From the NCBI GenBank assembly GCA_009783365.1, contig WRHG01000136.1, forward strand, positions 1 to 5,405: 5,405 nt of DNA, written 5' to 3'. Of the stretch, positions 1-5,297 are shown one piece after another. The DNA comes from Clostridia bacterium (GTDB taxonomy: Bacteria; Bacillota_A; Clostridia; Christensenellales; Aristaeellaceae). A program made the position numbers and the translations under genes. Position 1 is the first letter of the stretch. The number at the start of each line of letters is the position of its first letter. The notes under the pieces were generated by a model. The model saw nothing but the letters and a program-made list of their open reading frames with translations. It ran no database searches and was not told the origin of the DNA.

Positions 1-271
1 CTTCCTGGCTTTGGCGGTGATGATCTTCGGCAACTGGAAGCCCCTGAACATCCTGGGAGCCTCCCTGTTTTTCGCCCTGTTTAAGATCATCGGATCCTAT
101 GCCGGTTCCATTCCCTTCCTGCCTAAGTTTGAAACCATAAAATCCAGCGATTATATTTACCTGATGCTTCCCTACATCGTCACCATGATCCTGCTGATCT
201 TAACCAGCAAGCGCAGCAGAGCCCCCAAGGCCGAGGGCATTCCCTACGACAAGGGAGGCGGCCACGGCTAA
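1..271 (+). CDS. Nucleoside ABC transporter permease, NupQ/YufQ type (3' end only)
   Basis: This is the C-terminal 89 residues of an inner-membrane permease; the gene begins before the window and its reading frame enters at base 2. Two hydrophobic stretches are visible, at about fragment residues 19-35 and 52-69. The tail RAPKAEGIPYDKG is characteristic of permeases in the BMP-lipoprotein nucleoside importers (compare NupQ of the B. subtilis guanosine transporter NupNOPQ), as is the segment FLALAVMIFGNWKPLNILGA near the fragment start. In that family the protein pairs with a second permease, an ATPase and a surface lipoprotein to import purine or pyrimidine nucleosides. It is probably the last gene of its operon, because the next gene is convergent and a hairpin follows. 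Family assignment is confident. The exact substrate cannot be read from this fragment. The first ATG in view (20-22) is internal and is not the start. Confidence 0.85.
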   Translation, partial: FLALAVMIFGNWKPLNILGASLFFALFKIIGSYAGSIPFLPKFETIKSSDYIYLMLPYIVTMILLILTSKRSRAPKAEGIPYDKGGGHG

Positions 272-303
272 CCGGAGCCGACGTTCCCGGCTCACTGCCG
301 GTT
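270..303 (+). terminator. Weak bulged hairpin after the permease gene
   Basis: The permease stop codon runs straight into an imperfect inverted repeat. AACCGG (270-275) pairs with CCGGTT (298-303), and AGCCG (276-280) pairs with CGGCT (288-292), leaving a 7-nt loop and a 5-nt bulge on the 3' side. Only three T residues follow, so this is at best a weak terminator or a structured 3' end ahead of the stronger hairpin at 309-355. Confidence 0.3.
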
Positions 304-308
304 TACCT

Positions 309-355
309 AAAGAGGGGTTGACATCCTCGATCAATAAGGATGTCAACCCCTCTTT
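309..355. terminator. Long perfect hairpin between convergent genes, probable bidirectional terminator
   Basis: The left arm (309-327) starts AAAGAGGGG and the right arm (337-355) ends CCCCTCTTT. The two arms are perfectly complementary over 19 bp, with a 9-nt loop (328-336). The A-rich outer left arm and T-rich outer right arm give a short U stretch in transcripts from either side. The site lies between the stop of the permease gene (271) and the stop of the HPt gene (396), which are transcribed towards each other, so a shared terminator is the natural reading. The U tract is short, only three bases, so efficiency is uncertain. Confidence 0.7.
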
Positions 356-395
356 GGATGGTTCCGCACGGTTCCCGTTACTGCGCGATGGGATG

Positions 396-752
396 TTACG
401 ACAACGTCGCGATCATGTCGATCGCCGCTTGGTATGCCTGATCCAAGGCCTCATACAGGCCGGTCACGTCGGTATCCTCGCTAGCCCGCAGCGCGTTCAT
501 CATGGCTGTAGACGCCTCAAATACAGGCGTCAGGCCCAGGTTTCCGCTGAGACCCTTCAGGGAATGGGCGGCCACTTTCTGGGCCTCCCGGTCGCCGGAT
601 GCCATGGCGTCCCGCAAGGAGCCCATGGTCTGATCTTTCGGGAAACCCAGCAAAAACCGCATCATCAGCGCCTCGTTACCGCCAAAGCGGGCCATGGTGC
701 CTGTTACGTCCATCCCAAAATCCGTCAGTTTTCGAAGCGCTGTTTCGTCCAT
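396..752 (-). CDS. Stand-alone HPt (histidine phosphotransfer) domain protein
   Basis: This is a cytoplasmic 118-residue protein that is essentially one HPt domain, a four-helix bundle that accepts and passes on a phosphoryl group between response-regulator receiver domains. The signature is AAHSLKGLSGNLGL at residues 61-74, with His63 as the predicted phosphorylated residue followed by the usual S-L-K-G. The N-terminal helices contain FGGNEALMMRFL (23-34), as often seen ahead of the active helix. There is no kinase, receiver or output domain, and no signal peptide or membrane segment. The start is supported by GGGAGG placed 5 nt upstream. The gene lies 117 nt after the AI-2E gene and has its own likely promoter, so it may be transcribed separately as well as by read-through. 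No histidine kinase or response regulator is encoded in the window, so its partners are unknown. The domain call is confident; the pathway is not known. Confidence 0.88.
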   Translation of the reverse strand: MDETALRKLTDFGMDVTGTMARFGGNEALMMRFLLGFPKDQTMGSLRDAMASGDREAQKVAAHSLKGLSGNLGLTPVFEASTAMMNALRASEDTDVTGLYEALDQAYQAAIDMIATLS

Positions 753-757
753 GTTTT

Positions 758-763
758 CCTCCC
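758..763 (-). promoter_or_regulatory. Ribosome binding site of the HPt gene
   Basis: GGGAGG on the minus strand lies 5 nt before the ATG at 752, which fixes the start of the HPt protein. The ATG opens a frame that reaches the conserved HPt helix without an odd extension. Confidence 0.7.
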
Positions 764-826
764 AATTACAGGTCTTTATTCGCGGAAGCGAGAGAATTCA
801 AGTGTGGCAAACGAACCATATGGGTA

Positions 827-855
827 AGAATATCACCGCCGAAAGGTTTTGTCAA
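827..855 (-). promoter_or_regulatory. Sigma-A type promoter for the HPt gene
   Basis: On the minus strand a perfect -35 hexamer TTGACA (850-855) is followed after exactly 17 nt by TATTCT (827-832, 4 of 6 matches to TATAAT). A TG one base before the -10 makes it an extended -10 element. Transcription would begin near 820, giving a leader of about 68 nt before the HPt start. No clear terminator for the upstream AI-2E gene lies in this gap, so both read-through and independent initiation are possible. Confidence 0.65.
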
Positions 856-869
856 TTCCAATAGCGGTT

Positions 870-2021
870 TCATACGGTTCGCTTTTTGCCGCGCTGCCAG
901 CGGTCCCTCAGGTAGTGGGACAGGGCGCGGCAATCCATCACAACGCCGTCAAAGAGGCGGGCCCGCACCGCGCTAACGATCACCACCATCACCACCGGGC
1001 CTAAAATCAACCCGACGATGCCCCCCAGATGCAAGCCCGCAAACATACCGATCAGCGACAGCAGCGGGGATACCCCCAGGTTGCTGCCCAGCAGCATGGG
1101 CTCCGTGAGCCGGCGAATAAGCTGATAAACCAGGTATAATCCAAGCACGATCCAACCGTTACGATCCTGGCCCACGATGAAACTGATGACGGCCCAGGGC
1201 AGGTAGAGGGTGCCGCAGCCGAATTGGGGAATCAACTCCATCAACGCGCCCACAAGGGCAATGAGCATCGCGTACCGGAACCCGAAAGATTGGAAGCAGA
1301 TCCAGGACAGCAGCAGTGTAACCAAGGAAAACAGCAACTGTACGCGAATATACCCCAGCATGCCTTTGGCGGCCGACTTGCGGAGCACCACGATGCCGTC
1401 TCCGCTGTCCAAAGCCGTGTTTTTGCGAATAAAGCCCAACATGCCGGGAAAGCGGCTGGTGATGAAGAAGATGCCCAGCACAAGAAAATTGATATAAATA
1501 AACGCATACGGTAAGCTGGCCGCGAAGGAAATCGCTAAATTGCCCATGTTTCCGGCAAAAGCGATACCGCTCGTGCTAAGGGTCCCAAGGGCGCTTTCCA
1601 GAGAGGCGCGGATGGCCTGTCCGATATTCTCGGGCATGGTCTGGGCCGCATCCAAAATTCTGTTGGCGGCGGCTTGCAAAAAATCGGTGACCATCGCCAT
1701 GATGCTTGGCGCGTTGTTCACCACGGCGCTTAACTGCACCACCAGGAAGGATATTACCCAATAGATGAAAACAAACGCTGCTGAACATACCAACAGCACT
1801 CCCAATGTCACTGCAAGGCCCCGCCGGAAACGGAGTTTTTCCTGCAGGAAACGGATGGAGGGCTGCAGAGCGGCGGCCACCGGAACAGCCACTAAAAACG
1901 GGGAAAGGAGACGCCATATCTCCGGCACCACCCCCATTACGAAAACCGCCGCCAGCGCGGTGAATAACAGCCTGAGAGCCAACCGTTCCGCCGCATAGCG
2001 AACAGTATGCTCTTTTTGCAT
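870..2021 (-). CDS. AI-2E family (YtvI-like) polytopic membrane protein
   Basis: This 383-residue integral membrane protein belongs to the AI-2E transporter family (PF01594), close to the usual length of 340-390. Hydrophobic segments lie at about residues 15-35, 38-56, 68-97, 160-188, 223-247, 249-282, 288-303 and 318-352. The family C-terminal signature is clear: MELIPQFGCGTLYLPWAV at 261-278, then TEPMLLGSNLGVSPLLSLIG at 306-325 and GLILGPV at 337-343. The P-x-F-G-x-G-T-x-x-x-P-W pattern and the long segment before it resemble the sporulation-associated subgroup YtvI more than E. coli TqsA, but I cannot settle the subgroup by eye. Family members export small molecules or ions, and many have unknown substrates. 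AAGGAGG sits 8 nt upstream of the ATG. The gene starts 47 nt after the TPM gene stop, consistent with one operon. The C-terminus is short and basic (KKRTV), so probably cytoplasmic. Confidence 0.85.
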   Translation of the reverse strand: MQKEHTVRYAAERLALRLLFTALAAVFVMGVVPEIWRLLSPFLVAVPVAAALQPSIRFLQEKLRFRRGLAVTLGVLLVCSAAFVFIYWVISFLVVQLSAVVNNAPSIMAMVTDFLQAAANRILDAAQTMPENIGQAIRASLESALGTLSTSGIAFAGNMGNLAISFAASLPYAFIYINFLVLGIFFITSRFPGMLGFIRKNTALDSGDGIVVLRKSAAKGMLGYIRVQLLFSLVTLLLSWICFQSFGFRYAMLIALVGALMELIPQFGCGTLYLPWAVISFIVGQDRNGWIVLGLYLVYQLIRRLTEPMLLGSNLGVSPLLSLIGMFAGLHLGGIVGLILGPVVMVVIVSAVRARLFDGVVMDCRALSHYLRDRWQRGKKRTV

Positions 2022-2029
2022 TGGCAGTA

Positions 2030-2036
2030 CCTCCTT
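2030..2036 (-). promoter_or_regulatory. Consensus ribosome binding site of the AI-2E family gene
   Basis: The full AAGGAGG is present on the minus strand, 8 nt before the ATG at 2021. It sets the start and predicts strong translation. No convincing separate promoter is visible in the 47-nt gap to the TPM gene, so co-transcription is likely. Confidence 0.8.
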
Positions 2037-2068
2037 CCAGCGTGGGGCATTCGCGAATCAACGGTTGC

Positions 2069-2908
2069 CTAAAAGCGTCCGCCGCCGCCGCCGTGGCTGG
2101 TACCGCTGCTTCCGGTATGCACGCCGCTGCCGCCGCTGCCGCCGCCGGAACTGCCGGAGGAATCGGCCTTGCGAACCTGGGTGGTGGTGGTGCGCAGAAA
2201 TTGATCTTCCTTTTCCAGAAGATCCATGTCGCAATTCTGGCGGTAAGCGTATTGATAGGTGGAGCCTTTCAGCTTGTAGCGGCGGGTGACCACAGCCACA
2301 AAAACCACGGCCACAACAAGGCCCCCAGCCAGGCTCAGCGCCAGTTCGCCGGAGGTGAGTGCCTTGTTCCGGGCGGTTATCCGCCGCCCCGTGAGAACGT
2401 CATACCGGTATTGGCCCTCCGGTATGCCGGCATTATGGTAGAGCCGCAGCTCATCCAGCATGGTCAGCGCCGCGGACCCGTAATTACCGGCGGATAAGGC
2501 GGGCCTGCATGCGTCGATGGCGCTTTGGATCCGTTCGTCGGTCATGATATCGATCATCCTGCCCGTGGTGGACAGATGATGGTAACGGTCGGACATGTCG
2601 ATGTAGTACAGGGCTCCGCTGTGCTCTTCATCCAAGCCGAAGCCGTGCTCGTCATAAAAATCGTCGGCAATGGCTTCCGCGCTTACATTTCCATGAGGCA
2701 GCGTATTGGTGAGAACCACGAAATCCATGCCGGTATCGTCCTGAAAACGGGCGATCTCCTCCTCCAAGCTGGTTTCCTCCAAGCCGGAGAACAGTTTGCC
2801 CTCGTCATAAACCCGCTTTCCCACGGCCGACGCGGAACAGACCGTGAACAGCACCCCGCAGAGCAGGGGTATGGTCAGCACGATCGGCATTTTCTTACAT
2901 TTCATCAT
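2069..2908 (-). CDS. TPM-domain membrane protein, YdjH-like
   Basis: The product is a 279-residue envelope protein. It has a signal peptide at 1-28 (KCKK, a hydrophobic core, then SASA as a plausible cleavage site) and an extracytoplasmic TPM domain (PF04536) at about 33-155. A transmembrane segment follows at about 187-208, then a charged stretch and a Gly/Ser-rich tail from 249 ending GGGGGRF. TPM hallmarks are DDTGMDFVVLTNT (57-69), FYDEHGFG (84-91) and SGALYYIDMSDR (97-108) with STTGRMIDI (113-121). The order signal, TPM, membrane helix, glycine tail matches YdjH of B. subtilis, and the upstream neighbour matches YdjG, which strengthens the call. YdjH is linked to membrane anchoring of the YdjI/PspA stress system. 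TPM domains elsewhere have been linked to phosphatase activity and photosystem repair; no enzyme activity can be claimed here. AAGGGA lies 7 nt before the first of two adjacent ATG codons. The gene begins 19 nt after its neighbour ends. Confidence 0.85.
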   Translation of the reverse strand: MMKCKKMPIVLTIPLLCGVLFTVCSASAVGKRVYDEGKLFSGLEETSLEEEIARFQDDTGMDFVVLTNTLPHGNVSAEAIADDFYDEHGFGLDEEHSGALYYIDMSDRYHHLSTTGRMIDIMTDERIQSAIDACRPALSAGNYGSAALTMLDELRLYHNAGIPEGQYRYDVLTGRRITARNKALTSGELALSLAGGLVVAVVFVAVVTRRYKLKGSTYQYAYRQNCDMDLLEKEDQFLRTTTTQVRKADSSGSSGGGSGGSGVHTGSSGTSHGGGGGRF

Positions 2909-2915
2909 GACGACT

Positions 2916-2921
2916 TCCCTT
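2916..2921 (-). promoter_or_regulatory. Ribosome binding site of the TPM gene
   Basis: AAGGGA lies 7 nt before the ATG at 2908 and 10 nt before a second ATG at 2905. The first is preferred by spacing. The difference is one residue and does not affect the signal peptide. Confidence 0.6.
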
Positions 2922-2927
2922 CATAAA

Positions 2928-4031
2928 TCAGAACAAAAAATATCCGACGGCGCACAGCAGCGCCGCGGCGACGCCGCCGATAAGCAGCCCCGTTCCCCAT
3001 AGCTTTCCCTTGTTGATGGGCAGCTTTCCGCAGACTGTGCCGGTACGGCCGTTCATCGCATAATAGTACGGCTGTTTATCCTTCCCCCGGCCCTGGTGGG
3101 CATAGGTAAGCACCCAGGTTGGCAGCAGCACATACCGGGTATCCACCTGAATGATGTCGGCGGAAGACCGGCCCCGGTAGGTGCTGTATTGCAGGGTATC
3201 CGAAAGCAGCGGTTTCACATAGCCCTCCAACTCCAGAGCCACGTCCTCCTGGATATCCTGGGCTTTCAGATTGCGCCGCTCAGCCAGGAAGCCGGTTAGA
3301 TACGCGCTGGAGAAGGGTTTCGCCTCCTCGGAAGGAAAGGGGTGAATGCCGTCGGAAAGCTTCCGGTCGATCCCGGAGAGGGCGGAACGCATCACGTTGC
3401 TGAAGCGAAGCTTGGCCCGGCGATGAAAGGAGAAATGGTGCGTGGTGGTGATGGTGTACTTTGGGGTGTCCGCTACGGAAATGTTCTGACCCTCGCCGTC
3501 GAAAGCGGCGTCCATCTCGCACTTGGAGATAAAATGAGGATAGTACACCCCGGACATGGTTTGAATATTCTGCTTGGAGAAGAAGTCCTTGGGCGTGAAC
3601 CTCTTGGCTTTGGCCCACTTAAGAAAACTCTCCGTAGCCGTCTCCCTGCTTACGCTGAAGGGCAGCACCGCGTCCGGCTTCATGTCTTGCGTCAGCTTGC
3701 CCTGAAGCACTACGGGATTATGGCAATAATAACAATTCGTAGCTACAGTGGTGGCGTCGGTCATGATTTCGCTGCCGCAACTGGGGCAATGGTACGCCAC
3801 CTGCTCGCCGGCCTCCTGTTCCTCTTCCGGGCCTTGGGCTGCGTCCGGCTTGTCCCGTCCGTCCGTACGTTCGGCCTCCTGCTCCGCCTCTTGGGCATAG
3901 GCTTCACCCTTGGCCAACAGATCCCCCTCCGGGAAATCCTCCTTGCAAAAATCACAATGCCACTCCTGGTTGTCCGGGCTGAATACCAGGTAGGCCCCGC
4001 AACTGGGGCATTTATACGTCACTCCCGCCAT
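2928..4031 (-). CDS. Double zinc-ribbon membrane-anchored protein, YdjG-like
   Basis: This 367-residue protein has two zinc ribbons: Cys8/Cys11/Cys26/Cys29 at the N-terminus and Cys82/Cys85/Cys100/Cys103. They are separated by an acidic Glu/Gln-rich linker (about 41-78). A conserved soluble region (about 117-341) follows, including DMKPDAVLPF (116-125), YLTGFLAE (244-251) and YYYAMNGRTGTVCGKLPI (322-339). One C-terminal membrane helix lies at about 345-366. There is no N-terminal signal, so it should be a tail-anchored protein facing the cytoplasm. This layout and the TPM gene directly downstream match YdjG-YdjH of the B. subtilis ydjFGHI operon, where YdjG and YdjH help hold the SPFH protein YdjI and PspA at the membrane. 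Relatives are sometimes named after TFIIB zinc ribbons or PriA helicase, but no helicase motifs are present. All eight cysteines are intact. It is probably first in its operon, with its own promoter. The family is confident; the molecular role is inferred. Confidence 0.85.
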   Translation of the reverse strand: MAGVTYKCPSCGAYLVFSPDNQEWHCDFCKEDFPEGDLLAKGEAYAQEAEQEAERTDGRDKPDAAQGPEEEQEAGEQVAYHCPSCGSEIMTDATTVATNCYYCHNPVVLQGKLTQDMKPDAVLPFSVSRETATESFLKWAKAKRFTPKDFFSKQNIQTMSGVYYPHFISKCEMDAAFDGEGQNISVADTPKYTITTTHHFSFHRRAKLRFSNVMRSALSGIDRKLSDGIHPFPSEEAKPFSSAYLTGFLAERRNLKAQDIQEDVALELEGYVKPLLSDTLQYSTYRGRSSADIIQVDTRYVLLPTWVLTYAHQGRGKDKQPYYYAMNGRTGTVCGKLPINKGKLWGTGLLIGGVAAALLCAVGYFLF

Positions 4032-4034
4032 TGT

Positions 4035-4042
4035 ATCACCTC
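4035..4042 (-). promoter_or_regulatory. Ribosome binding site of the zinc-ribbon gene
   Basis: GAGGTGAT on the minus strand is an eight-base match to the anti-Shine-Dalgarno complement. Its GAGG core lies 7 nt from the ATG at 4031, which confirms the start and places the first CxxC at residues 8-11. Confidence 0.75.
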
Positions 4043-4078
4043 AAGTGTATATCATATCAGAAAATCAGCGCTGCTGCC

Positions 4079-4094
4079 ATGCTCATTATAGCAT
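4079..4094. repeat. Inverted repeat flanking the -10 of the zinc-ribbon operon promoter
   Basis: ATGCT (4079-4083) and AGCAT (4090-4094) form a perfect 5-bp inverted repeat around a 6-base centre. They overlap or abut the minus-strand -10 box at 4085-4090. A repressor site here would block initiation, but such a short repeat can arise by chance. Confidence 0.25.
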
Positions 4095-4114
4095 TCCGGC
4101 CATCCAAAAATCAA
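4085..4114 (-). promoter_or_regulatory. Promoter of the zinc-ribbon/TPM/AI-2E operon
   Basis: On the minus strand, TTGATT (4109-4114, 4 of 6 to TTGACA) is separated by 18 nt from a perfect TATAAT (4085-4090). The predicted start point is near 4078, giving a leader of about 46 nt that contains the strong ribosome binding site. It is the best sigma-A promoter in this gap for the leftward genes. No sigma-W type promoter, which controls parts of the PSP-like response in B. subtilis, is obvious to me. Confidence 0.6.
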
Positions 4115-4121
4115 ACGTTTG
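4112..4121. repeat. 10-bp palindrome CAAACGTTTG between divergent promoters
   Basis: CAAACGTTTG is perfectly self-complementary. It overlaps the -35 box of the leftward promoter (4109-4114) and lies 14 bp from the proposed -35 box of the rightward promoter (4136-4141). Its position fits an operator affecting one or both promoters. No matching regulator is encoded in the window, and it could be chance. Confidence 0.3.
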
Positions 4122-4135
4122 CCATGAAAAGATAA

Positions 4136-4164
4136 ATGCCAACCCCCATTTTTTATGGTATACT
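4136..4164 (+). promoter_or_regulatory. Promoter of the murG-type gene
   Basis: ATGCCA (4136-4141, 4 of 6 to TTGACA) and TATACT (4159-4164, 5 of 6 to TATAAT) are 17 nt apart. A TG at 4156-4157 forms an extended -10 element, which can offset the weak -35. Transcription would begin near 4171, about 50 nt before the chosen start codon. The in-frame ATG at 4155 falls inside this promoter, so it cannot be translated from this transcript. Confidence 0.5.
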
Positions 4165-4207
4165 TCCCCATACGCGCTTTTCGTAAAGCCGGCCGCAAGG
4201 CCATGTC

Positions 4208-4214
4208 AAGGGAG
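4208..4214 (+). promoter_or_regulatory. Ribosome binding site that decides the murG start
   Basis: AAGGGAG is 6 nt before the ATG at 4221. The in-frame ATG codons at 4155 and 4203 lack a site at proper spacing, so 4221 is chosen. Confidence 0.75.
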
Positions 4215-4220
4215 ATCGGG

Positions 4221-5285
4221 ATGAGCAAGCGAATCGTATTAACGGGCGGAGGTACGGCGGGGCATGTGACCCCCCACTTTAGCCTGATCCCCAGGCTAAA
4301 GGCGGCCGGCTATGAAATCCATTACATCGGATCAAAAAGCGGCATCGAGCGCCGCTTGATAGCGAAAATGGACGGCGTTACGTTCCATGCGGTGCAAAGA
4401 GGCAAACTGCGCCGTTATTTCAGCATTCTTAACTTTACGGATCCTTTCCGGGTGCTATGGGGCGCCTTGCAAAGCGCCCGGCTAATGGCGAAACTCAAAC
4501 CCGACGTCTGTTTTTCCAAGGGCGGGTTTGTGAGCGTGCCGGTGGTGTTTGGGGCCTGGCTTTGGCGGGTTCCTATCGTCTGCCACGAAAGCGATTTCTC
4601 CCCGGGCTTGGCCAACCGAATCTGCGCGAAATTCGCGGACCGCGTGGCCACAACCTACATGGACTGCGCCCTGGCCCTTGGCCCCAAAGGCGTTATGACC
4701 GGTACACCGCTCCGACCGGAACTGTTTCACGGCAACCGGGCGGTTGGGCTGGCCCTGGCGGGGTTCAGCGGGCGGAAGCCCGTGCTGATGATCACCGGCG
4801 GCAGCCTGGGCGCCCGGAGTATCAACCAGTGTTTGCGGGAAGCATTGCCGTCGCTTCTGCCCCATATGGACCTGTTGCATCTCTGCGGCAGCGGAAACAT
4901 CGATCTTTCCCTGGAAGGCTTGGACGGCTATTGCCAAAAGGAGTTTTTGAATGAGGCATTCCCAGACGCCGTCGCCGCGGCGGACATTGTGCTGAGCAGG
5001 GCGGGCAGCAACACCCTCAGCGAACTGGCGGCGCTGCAAAAGCCCATGCTGCTGATCCCCTATCCGCTGGGAGCCAGCCGGGGAGACCAGATCCAGAACG
5101 CGGAATACTACCGCAGGCAGGGGCTGGCAATGGTGCTTCCTCAGGAGAAGATGACCCCGGCCATGATGACTGCGGAATTACTATCCCTGCTGAGCCGCCG
5201 GGAGGAAATGCGGGCGGCCCTGAAGGCATGCCCGGCGAAGGACGGCACGGAAGCCGTGCTGGCGTTGATTGAGGAAGTGCAATAG
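4221..5285 (+). CDS. murG: MurG-type UDP-GlcNAc:lipid I N-acetylglucosaminyltransferase
   Basis: The 354-residue product is a GT-B fold glycosyltransferase (family GT28). It acts at the inner face of the membrane, adding GlcNAc from UDP-GlcNAc to lipid I to make lipid II for peptidoglycan. The N-terminal glycine-rich acceptor loop GGGTAGHV (9-16) carries the conserved His15. It is followed by GKLRRYFS (61-68), FSKGGFVSVPVV (98-109) and HESD (122-125). The C-terminal donor-binding half has GGSLGA (193-198), SRAGSNTLSELAA (259-271) with the UDP-sugar-binding Glu268, and SRGDQIQNA (286-294). The GKLRRYF, HESD and SRGDQ motifs are those of the Staphylococcus/Streptococcus-like MurG branch, rather than the HEQN type of E. 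coli. Length is normal and no key residue is missing. The start at 4221 is chosen for its ribosome binding site; an in-frame ATG at 4155 lies in the likely promoter. The gene is not in a dcw cluster here. Because of that position, a second MurG elsewhere in the genome is possible. Confidence 0.93.
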   Translation: MSKRIVLTGGGTAGHVTPHFSLIPRLKAAGYEIHYIGSKSGIERRLIAKMDGVTFHAVQRGKLRRYFSILNFTDPFRVLWGALQSARLMAKLKPDVCFSKGGFVSVPVVFGAWLWRVPIVCHESDFSPGLANRICAKFADRVATTYMDCALALGPKGVMTGTPLRPELFHGNRAVGLALAGFSGRKPVLMITGGSLGARSINQCLREALPSLLPHMDLLHLCGSGNIDLSLEGLDGYCQKEFLNEAFPDAVAAADIVLSRAGSNTLSELAALQKPMLLIPYPLGASRGDQIQNAEYYRRQGLAMVLPQEKMTPAMMTAELLSLLSRREEMRAALKACPAKDGTEAVLALIEEVQ

Positions 5286-5297
5286 TTCCAATTTGAA

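Noticed and set aside
318..323. TTGACA inside the hairpin as a possible -35 box
   Set aside because: It lies within the terminator stem, no -10 box follows at 16-18 nt, and no rightward gene starts nearby.
318..827. Plus-strand open frame of 169 codons covering the HPt gene
   Set aside because: It begins inside the terminator hairpin and is antisense to a well-supported HPt gene. Its translation resembles no protein family.
2049..2058. Palindrome ATTCGCGAAT in the gap between the TPM and AI-2E genes
   Set aside because: It is only 10 bp, has no promoter next to it and no second copy in the window. It is likely chance, or at most a minor hairpin in the operon transcript.
2021..2497. Plus-strand frame with an Ala-rich run and GCC/CCG repeat-like DNA
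   Set aside because: The repetitive appearance comes from Gly/Ser codons of the TPM protein tail read on the other strand. It is not a separate gene or microsatellite.
3342..4091. Long plus-strand open frame (249 codons) opposite the zinc-ribbon gene
   Set aside because: It is antisense to a gene with clear domains, its translation shows no family features, and it has no ribosome binding site. GC-rich DNA commonly leaves such frames open.
4155..4220. N-terminal extension of MurG from the ATG at 4155
   Set aside because: The ATG overlaps the likely -10 region, lacks a ribosome binding site, and the added 22 residues precede the normal MurG N-terminus. The ATG at 4221 has AAGGGAG at good spacing.
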